64,000 nt of DNA from Oncomelania hupensis. Taxonomy: Eukaryota; Mollusca; Gastropoda; Littorinimorpha; Pomatiopsidae. Positions 44,501-53,485 of this stretch are shown in pieces. The notes beneath the pieces were generated by a model, which saw only the letters and a program-made list of their open reading frames with translations, did no database searches and had not been told where the DNA came from. Made by a program: the position numbers and the translations under genes. Numbering within the stretch: position 1 is the stretch's first letter; every line of letters starts with the position of its first letter. Location of the stretch: NCBI GenBank assembly GCA_036898135.1, contig CM072512.1, forward strand, positions 23,160,069-23,224,068, in the 5' to 3' direction.

Positions 44501-45260
44501 GTTTCTTAGCACGTAGCTGGGCCTCAGACAGGTTAGAAAACAGACTCCAGTTAGCTTGTTTCAGTTTCCACCTGCCATGAGTTTGCTCAAGGTTATCTGA
44601 ATCATGTTTTAATAAAACCGGGAAATGGTCGCTGCCATGGAGATCTTCTAAAACTGTCCATTTAAAATCCAAAAGTAAGGAGGGATCACAGATCGATATA
44701 TCAATGTGGGACAGAGAAGCAGTTCTAGAACAGGAAAAAGTTGGAGCACCCTCGTTCAAAGTTACTAGGTTTAACGAGTCTAAAATGTCTTCAATTATTT
44801 TACCCTGAGAATCGGCACGATCACTACCCCACAGGGGAGAGCGTCCATTAAAATCTCCCAACAACAAAAAAGGGGGAGTTAACTGTTGGACCAAATTCTC
44901 AAGTTCACTTTTAGTTACATTTATTGATGGTGTCAAATATAGAGAACAAACTGTGAGGGATTTAAAAAGAGATACTCTAGCTGCAACTGCTGGTAAACTT
45001 GTATTAAGTAAAATTGGATTAAATGGGACATTTCTATGAATAAAGAGTGAAACGCCTCTAGAGGATAAACAATCTAGAGAGGAATAACCAGTAATATCTA
45101 TAGGATGTTTTTCTGACAGGAGAGTTTCCTGAAGGGCCAATACTTCAGGTCGATGCTCTGTCAGCAGACAGCAGAGCTCCTCATAATTTGCCCTTATCCC
45201 TCGGATGTTCCATTGTAAAATGGACATAAAAATTAAGTAAAAGAATGCTAAAATTTTCAT
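41541..45260 (-). CDS. LINE ORF2: endonuclease, reverse transcriptase, RNase H
   Basis: I use the ATG at 45260-45258 (MKILAFFYLIF), 14 bp after the ORF1 stop. A GTG-initiated reading would begin at 45272, and the MSILQWNIRG methionine 11 codons downstream is a plausible alternative. In numbering from the GTG, an APE-like endonuclease spans about 16-222 (ALQET with E49, LLGDFNG with D140/N142, SDH at 214-216). The RT spans about 490-800 (MFDLEKAYD with D588, GVPQGSILSP, FVDD with D678/D679; FVDD replaces the commoner YADD). RNase H spans about 970-1100 (FTDGS, TAEL, MSDSLS, AVDRAAK: D977, E1013, D1037, D1090). A CX2CX7HX4C finger lies at 1186-1202. All catalytic residues are present and no stop interrupts 1243 codons. 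It nicks the target and reverse transcribes LINE RNA in the nucleus, and it probably also mobilises Repeat A. Confidence 0.95.
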   Translation of the reverse strand: MKILAFFYLIFMSILQWNIRGIRANYEELCCLLTEHRPEVLALQETLLSEKHPIDITGYSSLDCLSSRGVSLFIHRNVPFNPILLNTSLPAVAARVSLFKSLTVCSLYLTPSINVTKSELENLVQQLTPPFLLLGDFNGRSPLWGSDRADSQGKIIEDILDSLNLVTLNEGAPTFSCSRTASLSHIDISICDPSLLLDFKWTVLEDLHGSDHFPVLLKHDSDNLEQTHGRWKLKQANWSLFSNLSEAQLRAKKQEFSNALDPIQLYTDIVINSAKESIPQTSSNPHTLKKPWFDDECRKLQQARKKALRTMFLHPSTENKQNHQRLRAHCRQLFKRKRRESWRGFCSTLNSKAKLSKVWKVVRKLKNRGNKQVSPCLTVQGDVIGDKKLVADLLASSFAANSSSENYSVPFQTVKTRKEKQQLNFTSDNSEDYNIPFSLVELDDAINKSADSAVGPDDVHYQFLRHLTRYSRSQLLDIFNQLWITGTFPPSWRKAIIVPIPKPGKDHTNPTNYRPIALTSCLCKTLERMVYSRLLWYLETNNILSNTQCGFRSGRSTVDHLVRLETFIRNAFVQGDHVVAIMFDLEKAYDTTWKYGILSDLQEMGLKGHLPLFISNFLTDRIFQVKVGGSLSDTREQEMGVPQGSILSPLLFNIKINNIVRSVKRGIDNSLFVDDFALVAKGKTLASAERQLQLCVKAVEDWVLQNGFKFSEAKTECIHFSQHRGIIQDPTILLNKTQIKAVKQVKFLGVIFDQKLSFIPHLKILKTKCQQACNLLKVISGTDWGADKKTLLLLYRSLIRSKLDYGCIVYGSARKSYLKMLDPVAHQALRIALGAFRTSPCESLYVEANEPPLELRRTKLSMNYYLKLKTDPMNPAYDCVFNPDFVQKFEAKPNTIPPFGIRMQAHLEKAGIDVASINDDELRTEAPPWKLCIPNINWQLSAFLKNNTSETVYNQLYLEQCALYPGYEQLFTDGSKKGDSVAAASVSGRHLDQPLQQRLPDFCSVYTAELKAIHLALKQVYQSKRTSFLIMSDSLSALQALSTRKISHPFLAEIHDLHTQLISEGKKIVFMWVPGHMGIRGNIAVDRAAKDALHLDFPPEIFQFVPYSDLRCMTGSYCKRLWQTDWSNHVNNKLFQILPDLSTSLPNFASTRKEETVLSRLHIGHTYVTHSFLLKGEEPPWCFACDQSFSVRHFMSECADLIEERETYFGSIPFKEIFKVCNGQHLFQFLHDVGLFYRI

Positions 45261-45274
45261 CTCCAAGAGCACAA

Positions 45275-46735
45275 TTACGTGTCTTTATCTTTTGGACCCT
45301 CGTCCATCTCTTCATGTTCCATCAACCCCCCGAAACGGTTCTCCGTTTCGAGAGGCTGATTGTGCTTGGAAGAAAGGGGTCCGGGCCTTTGATTTTTGGC
45401 CAAAGCCCCGGAACCCGAACTGCCAGCCGACTTCTTCCCCCTCTCCCCAGCACCGGACTTTGCATCCTCCCTCTCCCCCTCACCCCTGCCAATCTTTCCC
45501 TCTCCTCCTCTGACGCTCTTCTGCTGAGCGACTAGCATCTTTGCCGCCCCAGCAACTACCCGGTCGCTAAAACCGGTCGTTGCTGGTGCGGTGGCATGAG
45601 GCCTAGCCTCCTTTGAAGCAGGTGTGACGGCTTTTGTCACGGCCGTCGGCGTGTTGTGGGTGACGGGTGGGGACGTGCCCGTCGGCACGTTCTCCAGTGG
45701 ATTCGGTGGGGCTGGAGAAACCCCCTTCTGGGCAAACAACACGAGCATCTTTTCTAAAGCATCCATCCGTTTGCACAACGTTTCCAAAATCTGTGTTATT
45801 TTACTCATGGCAGTGTCCACTGTCGGGTGTGCGCTAGGTTCCACATGAGATGTGGAACCCGCCACAGCCGCAAAGGACCTCTCTTTAAGCATCGGCCTAC
45901 TTGCAAGAACTTTTTTCCTGGCGTCGCCAAAGGAGCAACTCTCAGTGGCCCGCACCTTTTGGATTTCCAGCTCCAACTGCCACTGTGGACAGTCTTTGGA
46001 GCTGGACGAATGATTCCCGGCGCAATTCACACAGCAAATCGGATTTTTGCATTCGTTTTCGTGTTTCTCTTTACCACAATCACGACATATTTCCTTGCTT
46101 TTACAGTTCTTGCTACCGTGACCAAATCTTTGGCACCGGTAGCATCGCAACGGTGATGGTACAAACGGCGTCACCTTCACCCTAAGGTACCCCACCTTGA
46201 GTGACTCCGGCAATTTGGCCATAGCGAAGGTCACAAAAAGTGTGTTGGTGGGGATACGTTGGGATCCCTTGGTGACAAAGACCCGCTGGACTGCTGTGAC
46301 CCCCTGGCTGGAGAGCTCACCACGGATTTCCAATTCTGACATGTCGATCAAATCCTGACATCGGATGACTCCCTTGGAGGAATTCAACCGTCCATGCACA
46401 GAAACTTTGATTTGTCTATCAACGAAGACAGTCGAATCCCTCTTTAGAAGACTATCCGATGCCCTTTTGGTTGAGCACTCCACCAGGTAGGCCCCAGATC
46501 TCAGTTTTTTCACATCTTTGAACCCGATTGTGCAAACGGATTGAAAACCCTTCTGTATTGCGAACGGAGACAGCTTGCCTAGTGGCATAGCCGGATCCGC
46601 CCCCTCTACAACCAAAAAACGAGGCCAGGCCCCTTCTACCCCCGATGCACAAGCTTTCTGTCTCGTGTCCATGTCACTGTCCGTGTCCGAGTCCGGTCCG
46701 TCATCACGCAGTCGTCGTTTATTTGTGGAAGCCAT
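45275..46735 (-). CDS. LINE ORF1: gag-like RNA-binding protein
   Basis: The protein has 486 residues and starts at MASTNKRRLR. Residues 1-30 are acidic/basic and low complexity. Residues about 38-118 look like an RRM-type fold (PRFLVVEGAD, GAYLVECSTK, VFVDRQIKVSVHG). Three CCHC-type zinc knuckles follow: CYRCQRFGHGSKNC (198-211), CRDCGKEKHENEC (217-229) and CVNCAGNHSSSSKDC (235-249). The C-terminal 150 residues are rich in A, P, G and K and probably disordered. This is the I/Jockey-type ORF1p architecture, which coats element RNA. The stop TAA at 45277-45275 precedes ORF2 by 14 bp, so ORF2 would need re-initiation or a similar mechanism. Confidence 0.94.
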   Translation of the reverse strand: MASTNKRRLRDDGPDSDTDSDMDTRQKACASGVEGAWPRFLVVEGADPAMPLGKLSPFAIQKGFQSVCTIGFKDVKKLRSGAYLVECSTKRASDSLLKRDSTVFVDRQIKVSVHGRLNSSKGVIRCQDLIDMSELEIRGELSSQGVTAVQRVFVTKGSQRIPTNTLFVTFAMAKLPESLKVGYLRVKVTPFVPSPLRCYRCQRFGHGSKNCKSKEICRDCGKEKHENECKNPICCVNCAGNHSSSSKDCPQWQLELEIQKVRATESCSFGDARKKVLASRPMLKERSFAAVAGSTSHVEPSAHPTVDTAMSKITQILETLCKRMDALEKMLVLFAQKGVSPAPPNPLENVPTGTSPPVTHNTPTAVTKAVTPASKEARPHATAPATTGFSDRVVAGAAKMLVAQQKSVRGGEGKIGRGEGEREDAKSGAGERGKKSAGSSGSGALAKNQRPGPLSSKHNQPLETENRFGGLMEHEEMDEGPKDKDT

Positions 46736-47370
46736 GTTATTAATTTATGAATTCATCCCCCCTGCTCCCCACCCACCACGGAGTCCAACAAGGGGATGCG
46801 TCCAAGCGGAAAATCCAGCAAGGGAGCGCACCAGGGCTACAGGGGGGATATACACCCAGACAATCCCGCACTGCCACTACGGTTTTGTTCAAGTTTGACC
46901 CATGAGCCGCAGCCTTCTAGCAGAGCTAGGGCAATACACGACCAGCCGCTTGACTGACGCGGGCCACGCCAGCCTCCCGTCTAGGAGAAGTCCGGGCCAA
47001 AGAGGTGTGTTAGTGTGAGGGACCGCAGTCCCTCAGGGACCTCAACCTCCAGGATCCCATTCTCCCCCGACACGGGTTGCCCTGCACGGCAAACGCAGGG
47101 GGCCAAGAGAAGGCCACAGAGAAAAGGAAGGGTAGAAAAAGAAGGAATGATGGGGAAAAAGAAGACAGGGAAAGTCCGGTAAGGCAGAAGAAAGGGAGTC
47201 AAAACTGCATAGTATACTGGGAGAATTTAAGGGTGAAGAGAATATAGGTGAAAGGACCAATAAGACAGAAACAAGACAAAAGAGAAGAAAAAGGAGTAGG
47301 CAACTTGGTCACCCAGCCAGAGAGAGGCATGGGGTCCACCCCCGGCGCGCGGAGCCGAGCCCGTGGGGGC
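46736..47370 (-). promoter_or_regulatory. LINE 5' UTR with presumed internal promoter
   Basis: The 635 bp between the element's 5' end and ORF1 are almost identical in the second copy (59078-59710). LINEs of this type carry an internal RNA polymerase II promoter at the start. No TATA box is apparent near 47370, where the DNA is GC-rich (CGGCGCGCGGAGCCGAGCCC). The first base is set by the target duplications of both copies. Confidence 0.6.
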
Positions 47371-47467
47371 GTTGTTTCAGCAGATCTTTTATGCGGATCA
47401 GGGGTTGTCCGGTCCTGATTTGGCTCGGAAGAGTCCGCTGGACCTAAAGCAATAATAATGTAATGTA
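47371..47467 (+). repeat. Repeat A copy 7, 3' part
   Basis: It resumes with the duplicated GTTGTTTCAGCA, then GATCTTTTATGCGGATCAGG and the type I hairpin, and ends in TAATG repeats just before ATCGACACCCT (47468-47478), the outer target duplication. Confidence 0.92.
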
Positions 47468-47478
47468 ATCGACACCCT

Positions 47479-47971
47479 ATCCCCCCTCCCAACTCCCCTA
47501 CCCTCTCCCCCACAGCCCCCTTCACCCACTTTCCCACCTCTTTAGTTTTGTTCTAATAAAATTTTAGTTGTACTCATCTCTTCATTCTCCTCTATTCACA
47601 ACTTTCCGGCACCTCTCATAAAAACTCGTGGGTATCGCCATTATAAATTAAAAAGAGGTTAGAATGAAACCAAGTTCCGGTCTGGCTTGTTTTGCTTTTA
47701 TCAAAGCTTGATGCGTGACTTTTAAATATGGCAAATTGCCGAAAACGACGATTGTTAGAGCCAGAAAACGAGTGGGATAAGTATAAAAACGGTGGAGGAA
47801 GTACATTCTCAGTGAAAGGATGCAAAAAACAATCGTAGAGGCCTGTATTTGAGGCGACTTCGGAGGTGCGTCGATCATCGACAGAAAGTGAAACAGGACC
47901 TGAAGACTCTTGTAGTTTTCCATAGCTTCGCCGTCGCAACCTTCACAAAATACGAAGTAGTTGACTATGTT
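47479..47971. other. Unassigned
   Basis: Open frames on the minus strand (47616-47939) have no recognisable domain. Confidence 0.4.
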
Positions 47972-48190
47972 AGGCGAGCGTTGTGGCCAAGTGGGCTAAG
48001 GCGGGACTAACTTGCCTTGTCCACAAGCCAGAAACCAATGGCGCCTGACAGGTGTGGGTTCGAGTCAGCATCTGGGCGTTATGTTTTTCCGAATATTTTT
48101 CAAAAATTCACAAATAATGTTAGGTAGGTAAGGTTTAGGCGCGCCACTGGCGGTAGAAAGGGATAATAAACTGCAGCAAAAAAAAAAATA
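47972..48190 (+). repeat. tRNA-Leu-like SINE (SINE-2), copy 2, internally shortened
   Basis: It matches 38630-38962 in the head (GTTGTGGCCAAGTGGGCTAA; B box GGGTTCGAGTC at about 48057) and in the end (AGAAAGGGATAATAAACTG plus poly(A)). About 110 bp of the middle is missing. Confidence 0.82.
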
Positions 48191-48356
48191 TGTGAGGGTA
48201 CGATACTGGTGGCCAGTGACACATGTTATTATTCTTGAATATTTGGAAATAACTCACTAAAACACGCGGAGAAAGAAACCGGAAGTATGTTTCATTGAGG
48301 GGATTCCCGTTGGTGCATAGGATAGCAGAAAAGTGTGAATTCTTGTTCTTTATAAT

Positions 48357-48358
<2 letters not shown>

Positions 48359-48434
<76 letters not shown>
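48359..48434. repeat. (AAT)n microsatellite
   Basis: About 25 AAT units. Confidence 0.95.
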
Positions 48435-48436
<2 letters not shown>

Positions 48437-48780
48437 GGATGGTATATACGCGCCTTTCTCCAAATTAATTAGGCTCAAAGCGCGGCGATCTGTACCAACA
48501 TACACGCTCACCTGTCTCATCCACCCACACACACACAACAAATGCACATCCATCATTCACACAGGTGGTGTAAAGACAGGGAGATCGCTATTGGAAGAAA
48601 GAAAGAAAATCGAATTTTTATTTTTGAAATTTTATATTGACTGCGTCCAGTATCATTATTGAAGGGAGGGAGGAAACCGGAGTGCCCGGAGAAAACCATC
48701 GGTGACCTCAATAGTCTTGTGCCTAAGTCACATACGCTCGCCCCTAGCGGGAATCGAATCCGCAACCTTCGGCATGCTTT
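48435..48780. repeat. Probable decayed dispersed repeat
   Basis: It contains TATATACGCGCC ... GGCTCAAAGCGCGG (compare 6490-6565) and, on the minus strand, a B-box-like GGATTCGATTCCCG (about 48750). GGAAACCGGAGTGCCCGGAG resembles a phrase common in invertebrate SINE-like repeats. Boundaries are not clear. Confidence 0.5.
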
Positions 48781-48905
48781 GCTTTTGCTTTCAAGTGTTG
48801 GGAAGGGGTTTGGAGGTTAGGAATAAATATTAATTATTTGTATTATGCTTCGATGTATATGCTTTTAATACAGGATAATTGTAATTATTACTAACCGCAT
48901 ACAAT

Positions 48906-49632
48906 TGCAAGCTAAGACGAGTGCGTATGTCTACGTGTGTCTATACTAAGGCGAGTGCGTATGTCTACATGTGTCTATAGCTAAGGCGAGTGTGTATGTC
49001 TACATGTGTCTATAGCTAAGACGAGTGCATATGTCTACATGTGTCTATAGCTAAGACGAGTGCATATGTCTAAATGTGTCTATAGCTAAGGCGAGTGTGT
49101 ATGTCTACGTGTGTCTATACCTAAAGCGAGTGCGTATGTCTGCATGTGTCTATAGCTAAGGCGAGTGTGTATGTCTGCGTGTGTCTATAGCTAAGACGAG
49201 TGTGTATGTCTGCGTGTGTCTATATCTAAGGCGAGTGTGTATGTCTGCGTGTGTCTTTAGCTAAGACGAGTGCGTATATATCTGCGTGATAGCTAAGGAG
49301 AGTGTGTATGTCTGCCTGTGTCTATAGCTAAGGCGAGTGTGTATGTCTGCGTGTGTCTTTACCTAAGACGAGTGCGTATATATCTGCTTGATAGCTAAGG
49401 AGAGTGTGTATGTCTGCGTGTGTCTTTAGCTAAGACGAGTGCGTATGTCTGCGTGTGTCTATAGCTAAGACGAGTGCGTATGTCTGCGTGTGTCTATAGC
49501 TAAGGCGAGTGCGTATGTCTGCATGTGTCTATAGCTAAGATGAGTACGTATGTCTGCATGTGTTAAGCTAAGGCGAGTGTGTGTGTCTGCGTATGTCTAT
49601 AGCTAAGGTGAGTGTGTATGCCTGCGTGTGTC
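48906..49632. repeat. Minisatellite of about 35 bp, about 20 copies
   Basis: The unit is TATAGCTAAGGCGAGTGCGT plus ATGTCTACGTGTGTC. Copies vary at a few positions (GCG/GTG/GCA, TACG/TGCG) and two copies are shortened (near 49270 and 49370). The array ends in unique AT-rich DNA. Confidence 0.93.
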
Positions 49633-50061
49633 AATTTCTTTTATTCTGTTAAAAGACATAAATTTTAAACTGCCTCAACAGAATTCTATAAAATAAAATT
49701 ATTAAAAACAGTGCAGTGCTGCATTACAATGAAAACACGTTTACAAGCACAAGATCAACGGTCAACGTCATAGACAACCTTGACGTTTAATGATGCACGC
49801 GCTAAACACATTTCAAATTCTTTTTAAATTTAATTTACTACCGCAAATAACTTTTCCAAAGGGACATTGTGGACGAATACATTTCTTACTCTTCTTATTC
49901 TTAGACATGCATCAGCTCAACATTTGAGGACAAAGAACTGAAAACCTCCCGAGCAGTGAGCGGGTTTTGTCTGGCAATGTTACACAAAGAGTAGGTGAGA
50001 CTCGCCGAGTACCTCTCAAACAACAGCCGCAAAGACGAGCGGAGAGACGAACTTCAGCAGT
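49633..50061. other. AT-rich intergenic DNA
   Basis: Nothing recognised. The last 100 bp are GC-richer. Confidence 0.4.
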
Positions 50062-50069
50062 GTGGGAAT

Positions 50070-50786
50070 TAGGGGTGTTCGGTTTTACCGGTTTTCAGGT
50101 TAAAATCGGTTCGACTTTCTCACGGTTCAGTAAACCGGTTTGGCTTTAAAAAACCGGAAAACCGCGGTTTTTATAAGGGACATCACTCGTCCCGTAAAGC
50201 ACTAGAAAAATGGCAGAAACAGAGAAATTCGTAGCGAACACGCGTGGGAAAGCTGACATTTCGAGATTCTTTCTCCTGCGAGAGACAGAAGCAGGAAAGG
50301 TTGACCATCATACCGGTTACTGTAAAGAGTGTAAGGCAAGTATTAAACTTGGCGGTGGCACTTCAAATCTGAATGCACACATTCGCCGACACCACCCTTT
50401 GCTGCTGCTGAAGCCAGCCAAGCCTGCGGGCCCTGCACCCAATAGATCTAACCCACAAGTCCTACATGCTAGATCTAGTCCGTGTACCAGCAGCGCTGAC
50501 GCTGACGTGAGCATTGTGACTGAAGGAGGTGCCAGTACAAGTAAAGGCGAAACAAAACAAATATCAATCAGTGAAGCACTCAAAAAGAAGCAGGTATATC
50601 CAGCTAACTCCAAAAAAGCATCCGAAATCAACGAAAAGGTGACAAAATTCATCGTGAAATAACTTCAGGCGTTCCGAAAACTAACCAGTTGTAATTCTAG
50701 CCGGTTAACCGGTTTTAAACCGCGGTTTTCTATTTGAAAAACCGGTTAAAAACCGGTTTGAAAAATCGTACCGGTTCCACCCTCTA
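50070..50786 (+). mobile_element. Non-autonomous hAT element carrying a BED-finger ORF, exact 8-bp target duplication
   Basis: GTGGGAAT is repeated exactly at 50062-50069 and 50787-50794, the 8-bp duplication expected of hAT transposons. The ends are TAGGGGTG (left) and, as complement, TAGAGGGTGG (right). Both sub-terminal regions are packed with ACCGGTT/AACCGGTT and CCGCGG words in inverted arrangement. At 717 bp it is far too short for a transposase and carries only the N-terminal BED-type zinc-finger frame (50210-50662). Confidence 0.9.
50210..50662 (+). CDS. BED-type zinc finger protein, truncated hAT transposase N-terminus
   Basis: The frame is 150 residues and starts at MAETEKFVAN, 140 bp inside the element. 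Residues about 38-62 contain CKECKASIKLGGGTSNLNAHIRRHH, a C-x2-C...H-x3/4-H BED finger. In hAT transposases and host ZBED proteins this domain binds the element's ends or GC-rich promoters. The linker is rich in P, A and S. The final residues (KASEINEKVTKFIVK) match the place where the ZBED/hAT catalytic core normally begins, but a TAA stop follows and no DDE or dimerisation domain is present. The frame is open, so it could make a DNA-binding protein without catalysis, possibly a repressor of related hATs; that is only inference. Confidence 0.8.
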   Translation: MAETEKFVANTRGKADISRFFLLRETEAGKVDHHTGYCKECKASIKLGGGTSNLNAHIRRHHPLLLLKPAKPAGPAPNRSNPQVLHARSSPCTSSADADVSIVTEGGASTSKGETKQISISEALKKKQVYPANSKKASEINEKVTKFIVK

Positions 50787-50814
50787 GTGGGAATGTTATA
50801 GTGGTGCACGTTTA

Positions 50815-51620
50815 GACCGACCAGTCAAAAAAAGTTAAACGAAATGAATAAACTAACTCGAAGGAATGACAAAAGAACGGACTAGTCAAACAGAAGTTAA
50901 ACGAAATGAATAAACTAACTCGATGGAATGGCAAAAGAACGGACTAGTCAAACAGAAGTTAAACGAAATAAATAAACTAACTCGATGGAATGGCAAAAGA
51001 ACGGACTAGTCAAACAGAAGTTAAACGAAATGAATAAACTAACTCGATGGAATAGCAAAAGATCGGACTAGTCAAAAGAAGTTAAACGAAATGAATAAAC
51101 TAACTCGATGGAATGGCAAAAGAACGGACTAGTCAAACAGAAGTTAAACGAAATGAATAAACTAACTCGATGGAATAGCAAAAGATCGGACTAGTCAAAA
51201 GAAGTTAAACGAAATGAATAAACTAACTCGATGGAATAGCAAAAGAACGGGCTAGTCAAAAGAAGTTAAACGAAATGAATAAACAAATGAATAAACTAAC
51301 TCGATGGAATGGCAAAAGAACGGACTAGTCAACAGAAGCTAAACGAAATGAATAAACTAACTCGATAGAATGGCAAAAGAACGGACAAGTCAACAGAAGC
51401 TAAACGAAATGAATAAACTAACTCGATAGAATGGCAAAAGAACGGACTAGTCAACAGAAGCTAAAGGAAATGAATAAACTAACTCGATGGAATGGCAAAA
51501 GAACTGACTAGTCAAAAGAAGTTAAACGAAATGAATAAACTAACTCTATGGAATAGCAAAAGAACGGACTAGTCAACAGAAGTTAAACAAAATGAATAAA
51601 CTAACTCTATGGAATGGCCA
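50815..51620. repeat. Minisatellite of about 62 bp, about 13 copies
   Basis: The unit is GGACTAGTCAAACAGAAGTT plus AAACGAAATGAATAAACTAA and CTCGATGGAATGGCAAAAGAAC. Variants alternate (GGAATGGC/GGAATAGC, AGAACGG/AGATCGG), suggesting a two-unit higher-order pattern between about 51000 and 51250. The array starts about 20 bp after the hAT element. Confidence 0.92.
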
Positions 51621-52126
51621 AAGAAGGAAGATTTTTAACACCGACATACTCCAAGACAACTGGTGTTGGCCTGTGCGTGAACTCCTGTCTTATTATTTTT
51701 ATTTTATGTAATTGTTCAGTTATATATTATATCTATAAATTTCGTTTTAAATTTGGGAGTGGGGAGTGGGGTAAAGGTAGAATGATTAAACGTCGTTTAA
51801 TCCGCTTCACCTTTCACTTTCAGTTAAAACTAAAATGATGTTTAAAAGCATCATTTTCTTTTAAACGATATTTTATTATCATTAACACACACACACACGC
51901 ACTCACCCGCACGCACGCACGCACACACACACACACACACACACACCAATTCCGAACCTTCGTTGTTTTTTTTATTTTATTTTTTTTAAAAACAAATCCT
52001 ACAACTAATCACAAAACTCGTCAAACTCTCTCGGAACCGCCACATCCGTTTTTCTATAGAGAAAAACAAAGAAATAAAAGAAAGAACAAAAGAATGAAAA
52101 CTAAAAAATAAAGAAATAAATAACGA
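51621..52126. other. Unassigned with (CA)n at about 51885-51946
   Basis: CA/CG-alternating microsatellite and A-rich DNA. No gene recognised. Confidence 0.45.
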
Positions 52127-52280
52127 ATGAAGAGAGAGAGAGGGGGGGGAGAGAGAGGGGGGGCGAGAGAGAGGGGGGGGGGCGAGAGAGAGGGGGGGCG
52201 AGAGAGAGAGGTGGGGGTTGGGAGAGAGTGGGTTAGGCGGAGAGAGAGAGAGAAGGAGAGGGAGAGAGACAGAGAGAGAC
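52127..52280. repeat. GA/G-rich low-complexity tract
   Basis: Alternating GAGAGAG and runs of 7-10 G. Confidence 0.9.
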
Positions 52281-52527
52281 AGACAGAAAGAAGAAAGAAA
52301 TTAACTTTTTTCCGATGGAGTTTCATTCTCGATCTCTCTCATAACCAGATGTTAAGCGAAAAGTGTCAGAACACTGCATGTTGTCTACTCGGATACATCC
52401 TAACAATCTTTTTATTTTAACCAAATAAATGATTTTAAAAAAAATCAACACTATAAACATTTTACGCTACCTTCAATCTTATGAGAGAATTTTTTCATAC
52501 CGCTTACATATAAAATCACGAGAATGG
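52281..52527. other. Unassigned AT-rich DNA
   Basis: Nothing recognised. Confidence 0.4.
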
Positions 52528-52635
52528 AGCAGAAGAAGAAGAAGAAGAAGAAGAAGAAGAAGAAGAAGAAGAAGAAGAAGAAGAAGAAGAAGAAGAAGAA
52601 GAAGAAGAAGAAGAAAAAGAAGAAGAAGAAGAAGT
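52528..52635. repeat. (AAG)n microsatellite
   Basis: About 35 AAG units with one AAA interruption. Confidence 0.95.
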
Positions 52636-52889
52636 TTTTACTTGTGCCAAGTAGGCCTACTTAAATTAAATGTCATTCACAACCGACATTTTCAATTTAA
52701 ATCCTCTTATTTATCGCAAGATATGTTAGAAACAGTTAGAACATACAATCCACTACAGATTAAGTCGATTTAACGCCCTGGGGACAGAATTGTATAGGGT
52801 GTATTAAATAGCTACAACGGGAGATACATAATTATGAAACCGAAGAAAAAGAGAAGACAGGGGTACAATAATAGAAAACTAGAAGGGAA
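52636..52889. other. AT-rich DNA
   Basis: Nothing recognised. Confidence 0.4.
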
Positions 52890-53475
52890 AAGCCCATATG
52901 ACTCAATTGCTCTCTATGGAACTCGCAATATTTTACTTAAAAAAGAGCGCCCAGAAGAAAAACAAAATGAAACGGTGGCATTAAAACGCAAATACCGAAT
53001 CTGATCTTTCTATTCTCTTGACCTTCAGATGACCTTCACCTCCGGCTCCAAATAAACTCAAATACTATCAAATAAAGAACAGCAAAAGTTGTATAATGCA
53101 CAAAAAACAAAACACGGTGACCTTGGGATGACGACTTTCAGTGACATTGACCTTGGGCTGACCTTGACCCTCACATGACCTCTCATGCATGTGTGATCAA
53201 ATAACCCAATGTAGTTGCATACTATGGGTTAATTGAGAAGCCATTCCACTGTATTTTTAGTATGTTTTTGCAAGGCCTAAGATAATATGACAGATCAATC
53301 TATCATCTCTAACTAAATACAACAAATTTTGACTTTATATTTCTCATAGTTTAGGGTCAAGGTCACTTCAAAGTACCTATAATAACAAACTTTGGACATC
53401 TCCAATGACCTTGACCTTGGAGTGAAGTTGACCAAACTTGCACAATATGTGTGTCTCAATTGATATATATTATGC
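52890..53475. repeat. TGACCTT-rich dispersed repeat, left part
   Basis: It contains several TGACCTTGACCTT-like phrases (about 53140-53190, 53405-53430). Its first 185 bp (CATATGAC ... CCTCCGGCTCCAAATA) recur, diverged, at 61190-61375. The same style of sequence resumes beyond the inserted SINE/LINE at 59824-60095 and ends in a GACGGACGGAC run. Repeats with this composition are widespread in invertebrate genomes. The exact family is not identified. Confidence 0.65.
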
Positions 53476-53485
53476 ATCAAAGAAT

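Larger units (their letters stand above)
41266..47370 (-). mobile_element. Full-length I-group LINE, both ORFs open
   Basis: On the minus strand the order is a 5' UTR of 635 bp (47370-46736), ORF1 (gag-like, CCHC fingers), a 14-bp gap, ORF2 (endonuclease, RT, RNase H, C-terminal CCHC), a 3' UTR of about 275 bp, and a tail of TTGTA repeats. An exact 12-bp target duplication, GTTGTTTCAGCA, lies at 41254-41265 and 47371-47382. RNase H after the RT plus a CCHC gag protein place it in the I group; I/Nimb-like is my best guess. Intact frames and an exact duplication indicate a young, possibly still active copy. It inserted into Repeat A copy 7. Confidence 0.94.

Noticed and set aside
45245..46185. 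Plus-strand open frames opposite LINE ORF1, repeated at 57588-58527
   Set aside because: They are antisense shadows of a well-supported gag-like gene and have no domain of their own.
48906..49632. CRISPR-like array of about 35-bp repeats
   Set aside because: The repeats are directly adjacent without unique spacers and the sequence is eukaryotic; it is a minisatellite. The same applies to the 62-bp and 50-bp arrays.
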